This document shows, piece after piece, positions 7,548 through 15,249 of a stretch of 38,652 nucleotides of DNA. The stretch lies in NCBI GenBank assembly GCA_905372445.1, contig CAJPPF010000006.1, positions 1 through 38,652 on the forward strand, in the 5' to 3' direction. Source of the DNA: an uncultured Prevotella sp. GTDB lineage: Bacteria; Bacteroidota; Bacteroidia; Bacteroidales; Bacteroidaceae. Within the stretch, counting starts at the first letter, position 1. The number at the start of each line of letters is the position of its first letter. The position numbers and the translations under genes are program-made. The notes under the pieces were generated by a model, which saw only the letters and a list, made by a program, of their open reading frames with translations, made no database searches and was not told where the DNA came from.

Positions 7548-8312
7548 TTAATAACTTGCCGTGCAGGGAATGCCGATGGCTTTCACTCTCTCGCAGATAG
7601 CGTTAAGTTCTTCGCGTGTAGCTTTCTGAAGGGTCTTGTCGGGCGTCTCGCGGTCGATGGTGTAAATCATTACCTGGATTGGCGCGATGTACTTTACAGC
7701 CTCAAGCCACGGAACGACATATCTCTCGGTGGTGTTGTCTACGTCTGCACCTTTGAGGAACATCGTCTGAATGATCGCGTGTCCGTGGAAAGCCTTTATG
7801 CCGGAAATGATTTCGTTCACATCATATCTGCCCACGGGGCGGTCAACTTTTCGTATGTAGTCCTCGTCGATAGTGTCGAGTTTCAATATGTTATTGTCGA
7901 CCTTCAGCAGTGCATTGCGTATCCCCTCGCGGTTGATGAGCGTGGCATTGCTTAGCACGCTGACCTTTGCTTCGGGGCAATATTTGTTACGCAGACGAAT
8001 GGTGTCGTCTATGATCTCGGCGAAGAGGGGATGTGCTGTCGGTTCGCCGTTGCCTGCAAAGGTGAGCACATCGGGCAGATGACCTTCCTCGCGCATCTCA
8101 ATCAGTTTCTCTTCAAGTGCCTTTGCTGTGGCATCACGAGTGGGACGGGCTGTCTTTGGGCGGAAATCTTTGTTGAATCCGCACTCGCAATATACACAGT
8201 CGAAGTTGCACATTTTACCGTCGGCAGGCATCAGGTTGATACCCAACGAAATGCCAAGGCGGCGACTATGAACTGGTCCGAAAATGGGAGAAGGATATAT
8301 TATAGTACTCAT
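7548..8312 (-). CDS. Radical SAM protein of the COG0731 type
   Basis: The 254-residue protein has the radical SAM cluster motif CNFDCVYC (Cys35, Cys39, Cys42), which binds a 4Fe-4S cluster that cleaves S-adenosylmethionine. The N-terminal GPVHSRRLGISLGINLMP and the later TFAGNGEPTAHP and VSVLSNATL segments are typical of Fe-S oxidoreductases related to TYW1. An extra Cys44 follows directly. There is no SPASM extension, so it is a single-domain enzyme. The substrate is unknown; RNA modification is a guess from the distant TYW1 relationship only. It is a single gene with a well-formed promoter whose -7 box is only 7 bases from the ATG. Confidence 0.85.
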   Translation of the reverse strand: MSTIIYPSPIFGPVHSRRLGISLGINLMPADGKMCNFDCVYCECGFNKDFRPKTARPTRDATAKALEEKLIEMREEGHLPDVLTFAGNGEPTAHPLFAEIIDDTIRLRNKYCPEAKVSVLSNATLINREGIRNALLKVDNNILKLDTIDEDYIRKVDRPVGRYDVNEIISGIKAFHGHAIIQTMFLKGADVDNTTERYVVPWLEAVKYIAPIQVMIYTIDRETPDKTLQKATREELNAICERVKAIGIPCTASY

Positions 8313-8319
8313 AATGAAG

Positions 8320-8351
8320 ACAAAATTACGGAAATTGACTGTAACTGCAAA
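8320..8351 (-). promoter_or_regulatory. Promoter of the radical SAM gene
   Basis: On the minus strand: TTTG (8348-8351), 19 bases, then TAATTTTGT (8320-8328), an excellent match to the Bacteroidota -33/-7 promoter. The box ends 7 bases before the ATG at 8312, so the untranslated leader would be only a few bases long. Confidence 0.75.
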
Positions 8352-8409
8352 GAATATTCCGTGTTATTTCTTACCTGACAGGAAAAAACAGATGTGGAAA
8401 TATCAGTTG

Positions 8410-8517
8410 TTGTCTTCGATTTGAACTACTCTGACCTTTGGTCGAACTTAGGCTGCATCTCAACAATAAAAATAAAATCGGGTGATTTTATTTTGTATTG
8501 TCTTCGATTTGCACTAA
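8410..8517 (+). repeat. 19-base direct repeat with an internal perfect palindrome upstream of the fusion gene
   Basis: TTGTCTTCGATTTGAACTA (8410-8428) recurs as TTGTCTTCGATTTGCACTA (8499-8517), 18 of 19 identical. Between them is a perfect 11-bp inverted repeat with a GGGT loop: AAAATAAAATC at 8470-8480 and GATTTTATTTT at 8485-8495. The second copy overlaps the promoter at 8493-8524. It may be a duplicated operator or part of a dispersed promoter-bearing element. Confidence 0.6.
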
Positions 8518-8524
8518 CTTTGCA
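8493..8524 (+). promoter_or_regulatory. Promoter of the adenosine deaminase-PPTase gene
   Basis: TTTG (8493-8496), 19 bases, TAACTTTGC (8516-8524): essentially a consensus Bacteroidota promoter. The -33 element is the end of the palindrome at 8470-8495, so a protein binding that palindrome would block it. The predicted leader is about 170 bases. Confidence 0.8.
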
Positions 8525-8698
8525 GGTTGAATAATTCTGATTTTCCCTAATTGATGCGGTTCACTGACGGCGTGATGCTCGATGCAACGGAGTGATTGAT
8601 CGCTTAGCTGATGCACTTTCGTCATAGACAGAACAGATGAACTCTTGGGCAGAAACTGCGCGACAGGCAGGTTTCAAAAATATAGTGATAATATAGAA

Positions 8699-10258
8699 AT
8701 GACGAATATAAATAAGAATAATCCATGTTTTATCGACCTTCATCTTCATCTTGACGGGTCTATATCATTGCATACTGCACGCCGGCTGGCAGCGCAGCAG
8801 GGTATAAGTGTGCCCGACAGCGACGAAGAACTGTCGGCGATGCTTACGCTTACCCCTGACTGTAAGACACTCGACGATTATCTTTCGCGTTTTGAATTTG
8901 CTTGTTCACTGCTACGTACACGTGAGGCACTCATAACCGCGGCACACGACTTGATGACGCGTCTGAAAGAGCAAGGCGTCATATATGCAGAGGTGCGTTT
9001 TGCTCCGCAGAAGTCGCTGGGTAAAGGACTGTCGCAGAGCGATGCTGTGGAGGCAGTGCTTGAAGGGATGAGGAGTGTAGACCTTCCGTCAGGACTGCTG
9101 TTGAGCATGATGCGCGGCAAGGATACACGAGAAGAAAACATTGAGACGGTACTTTTGACAGAGCGTTATCTCGGACATGGAGTGGTGGGACTGGACCTTG
9201 CCGGTGCAGAAACAGTATTCCCCACAAAAGACTATGAAGAACTGTTCCTTATGGCAAGAGAAAAGAATATTCCTTTTACTATCCATGCAGGCGAAGGCAG
9301 AGGCGCAGAGAGTGTGGCGCAGGCAGTGAGTTTCGGTGCAGTGCGCATAGGTCATGGTGTACGCTCTGTCGAAGACGAAACGATGATAAGGACATTGTTT
9401 GAAAAAGGTATCACCTTGGAACTATGCCCTACCAGTAACCTGAACACCAATATGTTCGAGTCGTATGAGGCATATCCATTCAGACAGTTGCTCTCTGCCG
9501 GTGTGAAGGTAACGCTGAACACGGACAATATGACGGTCTCTGATGTCACTATAGCTGATGAGTGGGAGCATATATGCAAGGCATTCCGACTTTCAAGGGC
9601 AGAGGTACGGCAAATTCTTATTAACTCCGTTGACGCGTCGTTTGCTTCGGATGAGGTGAAAGAATCGCTGCGATGCCAGATAGAGAGTGCTTATCCTCAA
9701 GTGTTTATTGAGGAGATAAAAGACCTCGACGAGGCGGAGGTGGAGCGACTCGCAGTGGAACTGCCTGCATGGAGAGCCGATAAGATGCGTGCATACTTCC
9801 ATTTTCAGAGCAGGAAAGAGTCGGTGGTGTCTTTCCGTCTTTTACAAAAGGCGTTGAAAGAGGTGTTCGACATGGACGAGGACATTGCCTTTGAGTTTAA
9901 CGAACACGGAAAACCTTTGCTGGCTGGACATCAGAATATTCATTTCAATATAAGTCATTGCAAGCAGGCTGTGGCTGTGGCTGTATCTACTTCGCCTATA
10001 GGTGTTGATGTGGAATCATTCGGCAGATACAGAGAGATGGTTGCCCGTCATGTGTTGAATGAAGATGAGATGACAGCCGTACTTGACAGTGAAAACCCTG
10101 ACGAGACCTTTACTGCGCTATGGACAAGGAAAGAAGCTGTGCTGAAACTTGTCGGCACCGGTGTGAGTACCTTTATGAAGAATGTGCTTATCGAACATTC
10201 TGACAAAAAAATAACCACCACAATATGTGATGGTTATGCTTTTTCTGTCGCGGAATAG
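8699..10258 (+). CDS. Adenosine deaminase fused to 4'-phosphopantetheinyl transferase
   Basis: A 519-residue two-domain protein. Residues about 8-335 are adenosine deaminase: DLHLHLDGS with zinc ligands His15 and His17, TIHAGEG with zinc His196 and catalytic Glu199, GHG with His219, and LNTDN with zinc Asp276 (the second Asp of the classical TDD is Asn, as I recall in many Gram-positive enzymes). Residues about 345-519 are a compact Sfp/AcpS-superfamily phosphopantetheinyl transferase: GKPLL, FNISHC, GVDVE (Asp437, Glu439) and LWTRKEAVLK (Glu479, Lys483). Both active sites look intact, so it could deaminate adenosine and activate carrier proteins. The start at 8699 is preferred because it begins just before the deaminase fold; an in-frame start at 8645 would add 18 unrelated residues. 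The reading frame is unbroken. Confidence 0.88.
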   Translation: MTNINKNNPCFIDLHLHLDGSISLHTARRLAAQQGISVPDSDEELSAMLTLTPDCKTLDDYLSRFEFACSLLRTREALITAAHDLMTRLKEQGVIYAEVRFAPQKSLGKGLSQSDAVEAVLEGMRSVDLPSGLLLSMMRGKDTREENIETVLLTERYLGHGVVGLDLAGAETVFPTKDYEELFLMAREKNIPFTIHAGEGRGAESVAQAVSFGAVRIGHGVRSVEDETMIRTLFEKGITLELCPTSNLNTNMFESYEAYPFRQLLSAGVKVTLNTDNMTVSDVTIADEWEHICKAFRLSRAEVRQILINSVDASFASDEVKESLRCQIESAYPQVFIEEIKDLDEAEVERLAVELPAWRADKMRAYFHFQSRKESVVSFRLLQKALKEVFDMDEDIAFEFNEHGKPLLAGHQNIHFNISHCKQAVAVAVSTSPIGVDVESFGRYREMVARHVLNEDEMTAVLDSENPDETFTALWTRKEAVLKLVGTGVSTFMKNVLIEHSDKKITTTICDGYAFSVAE

Positions 10259-10271
10259 CTTCTTGCAGCTT

Positions 10272-10520
10272 TTATCTTCTCTTAAAACGTCGATACAGCT
10301 TAAAGCCGAGTATGACACCGTCAAGTAAGCCCACACCGGTAGAGATTAGTGATGATATTCTCTTTGATGGTGTTGATGCCAAAGTGTCGGGCGTGCTGTG
10401 GAATACAGAATCCCAAAGTTTGCGCATCTTGTCTTCCTGTGCGTGTATTTCTCCTTTGACCTTCAGCTTGCGTTGGCGAATCTGTTCCAGCGAGCCGTAT
10501 GAGTTGTCTGCTTCAATCAT
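10272..10520 (-). CDS. Conserved small hypothetical protein of the YtxH/holin-like cluster
   Basis: The 82-residue protein has a charged helical N-terminal half (EQIRQRKLKVKGEIHAQEDK, then KLWDSVF) and a weakly hydrophobic C-terminal segment (LISTGVGLLDGVILGFKLY) ending in basic RRFKRR. This suggests a membrane-associated protein with its C-terminus in the cytoplasm. I do not recognise a named domain. It follows the holin-like gene by 19 bases and is the third gene of a minus-strand trio of small envelope proteins, so a shared envelope or stress function is likely but unproven. Its end is 13 bases from the convergent fusion gene. Confidence 0.7.
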   Translation of the reverse strand: MIEADNSYGSLEQIRQRKLKVKGEIHAQEDKMRKLWDSVFHSTPDTLASTPSKRISSLISTGVGLLDGVILGFKLYRRFKRR

Positions 10521-10539
10521 ATTTGCGTTTAATAGATGA

Positions 10540-10887
10540 TTATTCCATCAGCATACTGGCAAGAAAGCGCACGAGCGGACGTTCTATCCAGCGTTTTCTG
10601 CCAATGATACAGATGATAAAAAGCAACATGTATATTGCGCCTACGATACAGAACCCCCATGCGTTGCCGATGAAAGAACCGATAAAGTAAGCGACAGCAA
10701 AAGAGATATAGATCAGCGCCAGCAGAAATATTGTCGTCAGGATTATAATCATCATGATGACAGTAAACAGTCTGACTGTTTTCTCTACAACGTTGAGGCG
10801 GAGATATTCGCTTTTTAAAGATATGTATTTCTTCGTCTCCTCAACAAACTCTGCTATTGTCTCAATGTTTTTGTCGTTGCTGAACAT
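10540..10887 (-). CDS. Holin-like/DUF1469 inner-membrane protein
   Basis: The 115-residue protein has two strong hydrophobic segments back to back (FTVIMMIIILTTIFLLALIY, then YFIGSFIGNAWGFCIVGAIY with following IICII). The N-terminal amphipathic helix (IAEFVEETKKYISLKSEYLRL) precedes them. This is the layout of the phage_holin_3_6/DUF1469 family, whose chromosomal members, despite the holin name, are accessory membrane proteins usually found next to YtxH proteins, as here. No phage genes are nearby. A stem-loop separates it from ytxH upstream. Confidence 0.8.
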   Translation of the reverse strand: MFSNDKNIETIAEFVEETKKYISLKSEYLRLNVVEKTVRLFTVIMMIIILTTIFLLALIYISFAVAYFIGSFIGNAWGFCIVGAIYMLLFIICIIGRKRWIERPLVRFLASMLME

Positions 10888-10899
10888 AATTAGTATGTG

Positions 10900-10940
10900 T
10901 GTCCGATGTCACATGACCAGTCGCTATGAGACATCGGACA
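10900..10940 (-). other. Intercistronic stem-loop between the YtxH and holin-like genes
   Basis: TGTCCGATGTC (10900-10910) pairs perfectly with GACATCGGACA (10930-10940), an 11-bp stem with a 19-base loop. There is no T-tract, so it is more likely an mRNA-stabilising or processing hairpin than a terminator. Confidence 0.6.
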
Positions 10941-10952
10941 GTTAGTAAATGT

Positions 10953-11168
10953 TTATTCGCCGTCAACTGCAGCTTCCTTGATATTGTCTACAAGATCCTT
11001 GACATCCTTCTTTGAGAGCTGGATGTTATGTTTCTTGCAGAAGTCATCTACAGTGTCAACAAGTTTCTTCTGTGTCTCAGAACCCTTTTCAGGAGCAAGG
11101 AGAATACCTAATGCAGCACCTGCTATTGCGCCTCCGAGGAATGCGCTGATATAACCTAATGTTTTCAT
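10953..11168 (-). CDS. YtxH domain-containing small membrane protein
   Basis: The 71-residue protein opens with one glycine-rich membrane segment (YISAFLGGAIAGAALGILLAP) followed by EKGSETQKKL, the classical YtxH pattern. The charged C-terminal tail (VDTVDDFCKKHNIQLSKKDV) would be a helix. The ATG at 11168 is used because the 12 upstream in-frame codons would spoil the N-terminal membrane segment and overlap the promoter. In many bacteria this family is induced by general stress; the exact role is unknown. It is the first gene of the trio ending at 10272. Confidence 0.85.
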   Translation of the reverse strand: MKTLGYISAFLGGAIAGAALGILLAPEKGSETQKKLVDTVDDFCKKHNIQLSKKDVKDLVDNIKEAAVDGE

Positions 11169-11200
11169 AGCTGTTTTATTTAAATGATTATAATAGCATT

Positions 11201-11209
11201 GCAAAAATA
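11201..11209 (-). promoter_or_regulatory. Predicted -7 box for the YtxH-led operon
   Basis: Minus strand TATTTTTGC matches TAnnTTTGC, 32 bases before the ATG at 11168. A TTTG exists further upstream (11235-11238) but with a longer gap (25) than usual. Confidence 0.5.
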
Positions 11210-11325
11210 AGAAAAACTTTCAGATTAACTACATCAAAACGGCTTTTTTTTCGTAAAAAACCTCATTTAACATACTTTATGCCGACTTTTTCCTTTTATA
11301 TTATCGTTTTTTCGCATAATATTCG

Positions 11326-11334
11326 TATCTTCGC
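11326..11334 (+). promoter_or_regulatory. Possible -7 box for the SPOR lipoprotein-ruvX-def operon
   Basis: TATCTTCGC resembles TAnnTTTGC with one mismatch and lies 53 bases before the ATG at 11388. No convincing -33 element is visible. Confidence 0.45.
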
Positions 11335-11387
11335 AGTCGTAAAATGTATACAACAAAGATTTTTTAAATTAAACCGAAATAACTGTT

Positions 11388-11882
11388 ATGAAGAAAAGTG
11401 TCATTATCTGCGCCGGATTGTGCGTGGCTTTAGCATTTGCAAGTTGTAGTCCTAAGGAGAGTATGTATAAGAAAGCTTATGAGAAAGCAAAGGCATCGGA
11501 AACAAATGCTATGGCTGTTGCTGAAGAGCAGGTGATTACTACTCCTGTTGTTACTCCTCTTGTAGAAACTCCTGCTACAAGAACAACCGTGGTGGCTGAC
11601 AATAGTAATGTGTCTGTTCGTACAGAGGAACTTTCAGTTGTTGATGGTACAGCTTTGAAGAACTATTCAGTTGTTGTGGGTTCTTTCGGACTGAAAGCAA
11701 ATGCAGAAGGCCTCTCTCGTAAGCTTCGTGCTGCCGGTTATGAAGCACGCATTGCTTACAACTCTGCTATTAATATGTATCGTGTTGTGGCTTCAAGCTT
11801 CAATGCTAAGTCTGATGCAGTGAACTCACGCGACCAGCTACGTGGCGAGTATCCGGATGCTTGGCTGCTTTTCCAGAAATAA
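11388..11882 (+). CDS. SPOR domain lipoprotein
   Basis: The 164-residue protein has a lipoprotein signal (MKKSVIICAGLCVALAFASC), with ASC as lipobox and Cys20 the likely lipidation site. Next come a charged YKKAYEKAKA segment, a Thr/Pro/Val-rich linker and a C-terminal SPOR domain (YSVVVGSFGLKANAEGLSRK ... YRVVASSFNAKSDA). SPOR domains bind denuded peptidoglycan at division sites. It leads a plus-strand run with ruvX and def, 10 bases upstream of the ruvX start. It is the second SPOR protein in the window; the other (1748-2329) lacks a lipobox. Confidence 0.85.
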   Translation: MKKSVIICAGLCVALAFASCSPKESMYKKAYEKAKASETNAMAVAEEQVITTPVVTPLVETPATRTTVVADNSNVSVRTEELSVVDGTALKNYSVVVGSFGLKANAEGLSRKLRAAGYEARIAYNSAINMYRVVASSFNAKSDAVNSRDQLRGEYPDAWLLFQK

Positions 11883-11892
11883 GAATTATTGA

Positions 11893-12306
11893 GTGGCACG
11901 CGTTTTATCTATAGACTACGGGAAAAAACGCACCGGTATAGCAGTCACTGATTCACTCCAGATAATAGCGAGTGGATTAGTGACTGTTGCTACTTCTACG
12001 CTTTATGACTTCCTGATCGATTATATCAGTAAGGAGCAGGTGGAGCGTATAGTCATTGGAAAGCCTATGCAGCCTAATGGAGAGCCAAGTGAGAACTTCA
12101 AGCGAGTAGAGCAGTTTGTCAACAGATGGCGTAATCATCAGCAGATTCCGATAGAGTATTATGATGAACGCTTTACCTCTGTATTGGCGCATCGTACAAT
12201 GATTGATGCCGGATTGCATAAGAAAGCCCGTCAAAACAAAGAGCTCGTCGACCAGATTTCTGCTACGATAATACTACAGGACTGGATGAAGAGTCGGAAA
12301 TTTTAA
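11893..12306 (+). CDS. ruvX: Putative Holliday junction resolvase RuvX/YqgF
   Basis: The 137-residue protein has the RNase H-like fold of YqgF: SIDYGKKRTGIAVTD near the N-terminus with the first catalytic Asp, VIGKPMQPNGEPSE in the middle, DERFTSVLAHR with the conserved Glu/Arg, and a Lys/Asp-rich helix (KARQNKELVDQISATIIL) with the last acidic residue. Known roles are Holliday junction cleavage and/or processing of the 5' end of pre-16S rRNA. The start codon is GTG at 11893; no ATG is available near the conserved N-terminus. It lies between the SPOR lipoprotein and def, an order I recall from other Bacteroidales. Confidence 0.92.
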   Translation: MARVLSIDYGKKRTGIAVTDSLQIIASGLVTVATSTLYDFLIDYISKEQVERIVIGKPMQPNGEPSENFKRVEQFVNRWRNHQQIPIEYYDERFTSVLAHRTMIDAGLHKKARQNKELVDQISATIILQDWMKSRKF

Positions 12307-12326
12307 TTATTAAAACAAGATACAAA

Positions 12327-12887
12327 TTGGTACTTCCTATTTATATTTTTGGTATGCCAGTGCTGAGAAAAGTAGCGCAGGACATACCGGTCGATTACCC
12401 TGAACTGGACAAACTGATTCAGGATATGTATGATACACTTGAGCAGAGTGAAGGCATTGGGCTCGCAGCTCCGCAGATTGGTAAGGATATCCGTGTGGTG
12501 GTCATCGATCTTGATGTTCTCTCTGACGACTATCCTGAATATAAAGACTATCGTCATGCGCTCATCAATGGTCATATCGTAGAATACGATGACTCGGAGA
12601 AAGAAACTATGGAGGAGGGATGTTTGTCTCTGCCCGGTCTTCATGAGAGCGTAACCCGTCCGAAGCGCATCCACGTACGGTATCTCGATGAGAATCTGCA
12701 GGAGCATGATGAGTGGGTCGACGGTTATCTTGCTCGTGTGATTCAGCATGAGTTTGATCATCTCGAAGGCATTGTCTTTGCCGACAGGCTATCACCTCTG
12801 CGCAAGCAACTGGTTAAGAGCAAGCTGAAAGCCTTGTTGCAGGGGCGATTCCGTTGTGGGTATAAGTTCAAGATGCGTCGTCTTTAA
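12327..12887 (+). CDS. def: Peptide deformylase
   Basis: Removes the formyl group from the initiator methionine of new proteins; metal-dependent and cytoplasmic. The three family motifs are intact: GIGLAAPQIG (residues about 46-55), EEGCLSLPG with the metal-binding Cys, and QHEFDHLEG with the two His ligands and catalytic Glu. At 186 residues it is the usual length. The best start is TTG at 12327, because the conserved N-terminus (VLPIYIFGMPVLRKVA) begins directly after it and no ATG lies upstream in frame. It follows ruvX by 20 bases. Confidence 0.94.
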   Translation: MVLPIYIFGMPVLRKVAQDIPVDYPELDKLIQDMYDTLEQSEGIGLAAPQIGKDIRVVVIDLDVLSDDYPEYKDYRHALINGHIVEYDDSEKETMEEGCLSLPGLHESVTRPKRIHVRYLDENLQEHDEWVDGYLARVIQHEFDHLEGIVFADRLSPLRKQLVKSKLKALLQGRFRCGYKFKMRRL

Positions 12888-12909
12888 TGGTTTATAACGA
12901 TTGATGTAG

Positions 12910-14868
12910 ATGAAGAGAGTATTTGTTATCCTATGTTCGTTAGTTGCGAGCGTGGCATCCTATGCCCAGTTCAATATTGACAGAATGTTGACCAGTGGAG
13001 AGATAGCCCTTCACTATGAGGATTATGTACTTTCAATTCAGTACTTCAATCAAATCATCTCCCTTCGTCCAAGCGTATATAAGGCGTGGCAGTTACGTGG
13101 TGCGGCGAAGTATTATCTGGAGGATTTCTCCGGTGCAGAGGACGATGCCACACAGGCAATAAACCTTAATCCTTATATAGAACAGATATACGATCTTCGT
13201 GCTATCTCGCGTATACGACAGCAGAAGTATGAAGGTGCCATCGAGGATTATACCGCTGCAATACGTATTAACCCTAATCAACGGAACTATTGGTTCAATC
13301 GTGCCATCTGCGAAATGAACATGAAGAACTTTGATAAGGCGCTGTTGCAGACGGATACTATCAATCAGCGCTGGTCAAATTTTGCTAATGGCTACTCGCT
13401 TAAGGCGGAGATTTATCTTGAAAAGAAAGATACTCTCGAGGCAGCGCGCTGGATTGACAAGTCGCTGGAGGCTGATCCATACGATGGAAATACATGGATG
13501 ACGCGTGCTTCCATTTATCTCTCACGCAGAGAATGGCGTAATGTGGATACGTGCCTGACGAAAGCACTGCATCTGAAGCCAAAGCACGTGCCGAGTTACA
13601 TCAACCGTGCTCTTGCACGACTTAACATGAACAACCTACGAGGGGCGATGGAGGATTATGATACTGCCCTTGACCTCGACCCGAATAACTTCCTTGCTCA
13701 TTATAATCGTGGACTGCTACGCCAGCAACTGGGTGCGGATAATGACGCCATTGATGATTTCGACTTCGTCATTGAGATGGAGCCGGAGAATGTTATGGCA
13801 ATCTTCAACCGTGGAGTGCTACGCCAGCGAACGGGAAATTTACGTGGCGCAATACGCGATTACAGCAAGGTGATAGAACAATTTCCTAACTTCTGGACAG
13901 GACTGGAGTTTCGTGCAAAGTGCTATCGCGCACTGGGCATGACGGCTTTGGCAGAGAAAGACGAGTTCAGAATATTCCGGGCACAGATGGATAAGCACCT
14001 CGGCATACAGCCACGCTGGTCGGCTAATCAGTTGAAGGAGATGCGTAAACGGGGTGAAATCAACCCTGATAAATTCGCAAACATCGTTGTTGAGGACCAA
14101 CCGGAGGAGCGTACATACCAGAGCGAGTACCGTGGTCATGTACAGAACCGCAACGTTGGTTTTGAAAGTCGTCCACCGTTTATGGTTTCCCTGTACCCTT
14201 ATACCAACGGAGTGACTTCTTATCAGGCATTCGACCGCGACGTAGAGAAGTTCAACGCTACGAAAAAACTGCGTCAGAAGCTCTTTGTCGCATGTGGAAA
14301 TCATGGTCATGGCTCGTCAACGACATCGTCGGCATTCACTCTTGTCGACTCACTCACCATCGACTTGTATAATTCTGTCGGGGCAGAGGAGGAAAAAACA
14401 TTGCTTATGCAGAGAGCCGTGGCATATACGGTGTTGCAGAACTATGCGGATGCCATTGCCGATCTCGATCAGGTAATCGCCAGCGATCAGTCGATGATGA
14501 TTGCCTATTGGCAGAGAGCAGTGTGCCAGGCACTCATGAACAGCTACAATATATCGCAGGGCATAGACGCAAAGATGAAGGTGGCAAGTGCTATCAGCGA
14601 CTTCAACAAGGCTCTGCAGTTGGTGCCAAACAATGCGTATATCTATTACGACCGTGCTCTTATGTATGCCGCTAATGGTGATACGGGCAAGGCAATCGAG
14701 GATTATACCCACGCATTGAAGATAGAACCTCACATGGCAGAGGCTTATTATAACCGTGGATTGCTTTATTATAATCTGGGTGATAAGACTTCTGCATCGC
14801 GCGATTTGAGCAAGGCTGGCGAGTTAGGTCTGTATGATGCCTATTCAGTAATTAAGCGAATGAAATAA
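12910..14868 (+). CDS. Secreted tetratricopeptide repeat protein
   Basis: The 652-residue protein has a signal peptide (MKRVFVILCSLVASVASYAQ) and then two blocks of TPR repeats. The first covers roughly residues 24-345 with about nine repeats (for example AIEDYTAAIRINPNQRNYWF and AMEDYDTALDLDPNNFLAHY). The second covers about 490-640 (AIADLDQVIASDQSMMIAYW, AIEDYTHALKIEPHMAEAYY). A non-repeat linker of about 140 residues lies between them. It is probably a periplasmic scaffold for protein-protein contacts; partners are unknown. It follows def after 22 bases and may be cotranscribed with it. Confidence 0.85.
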   Translation: MKRVFVILCSLVASVASYAQFNIDRMLTSGEIALHYEDYVLSIQYFNQIISLRPSVYKAWQLRGAAKYYLEDFSGAEDDATQAINLNPYIEQIYDLRAISRIRQQKYEGAIEDYTAAIRINPNQRNYWFNRAICEMNMKNFDKALLQTDTINQRWSNFANGYSLKAEIYLEKKDTLEAARWIDKSLEADPYDGNTWMTRASIYLSRREWRNVDTCLTKALHLKPKHVPSYINRALARLNMNNLRGAMEDYDTALDLDPNNFLAHYNRGLLRQQLGADNDAIDDFDFVIEMEPENVMAIFNRGVLRQRTGNLRGAIRDYSKVIEQFPNFWTGLEFRAKCYRALGMTALAEKDEFRIFRAQMDKHLGIQPRWSANQLKEMRKRGEINPDKFANIVVEDQPEERTYQSEYRGHVQNRNVGFESRPPFMVSLYPYTNGVTSYQAFDRDVEKFNATKKLRQKLFVACGNHGHGSSTTSSAFTLVDSLTIDLYNSVGAEEEKTLLMQRAVAYTVLQNYADAIADLDQVIASDQSMMIAYWQRAVCQALMNSYNISQGIDAKMKVASAISDFNKALQLVPNNAYIYYDRALMYAANGDTGKAIEDYTHALKIEPHMAEAYYNRGLLYYNLGDKTSASRDLSKAGELGLYDAYSVIKRMK

Positions 14869-14874
14869 AATAAA

Positions 14875-15246
14875 ATGGCTATGGAGAACTACGATATAGA
14901 ATTTGATTACATGATTCTAAAGAAAGGAGAACCCAGTGACGAGTGTTATGCCGTGCTGTCGCTGACCTCTGATCAGATAGAAGAGATTGTTACTTCTGTA
15001 ATGGAGCAGAATTCTGAAGGCGAACTGACTGATATGCCAGAGAAGTATATTGCGCTTTTTGTTGATACTGCCCTTGATGATGCGGTTCAGATCTACCCGA
15101 ATTTCAGCGATGAGAAGGCAGGTTTCTCCATAGTCCTGCAGCGTTTCCTCCCTGACGACCTGCTTGATTTCTTCCCTGAAGAGGTCATTGAAAACTTCTC
15201 GCCGGAGATGTTTGAGGAGGTTTACAACACAGAATCGGAAGAGTAA
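14875..15246 (+). CDS. Acidic hypothetical protein
   Basis: The 123-residue cytoplasmic protein is strongly acidic (many Glu/Asp, e.g. DDLLDFFPEEVIENFSPEMF) with no signal peptide or membrane segment. A second ATG two codons in (14881) is equally possible as the start. I do not recognise a family or catalytic motif. It lies 6 bases after the TPR gene and 3 bases before the PNPOx-like gene, so it is almost certainly cotranscribed with both. Its real status is supported by this tight spacing and by codon use like its neighbours. Confidence 0.7.
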   Translation: MAMENYDIEFDYMILKKGEPSDECYAVLSLTSDQIEEIVTSVMEQNSEGELTDMPEKYIALFVDTALDDAVQIYPNFSDEKAGFSIVLQRFLPDDLLDFFPEEVIENFSPEMFEEVYNTESEE

Positions 15247-15249
15247 AAG

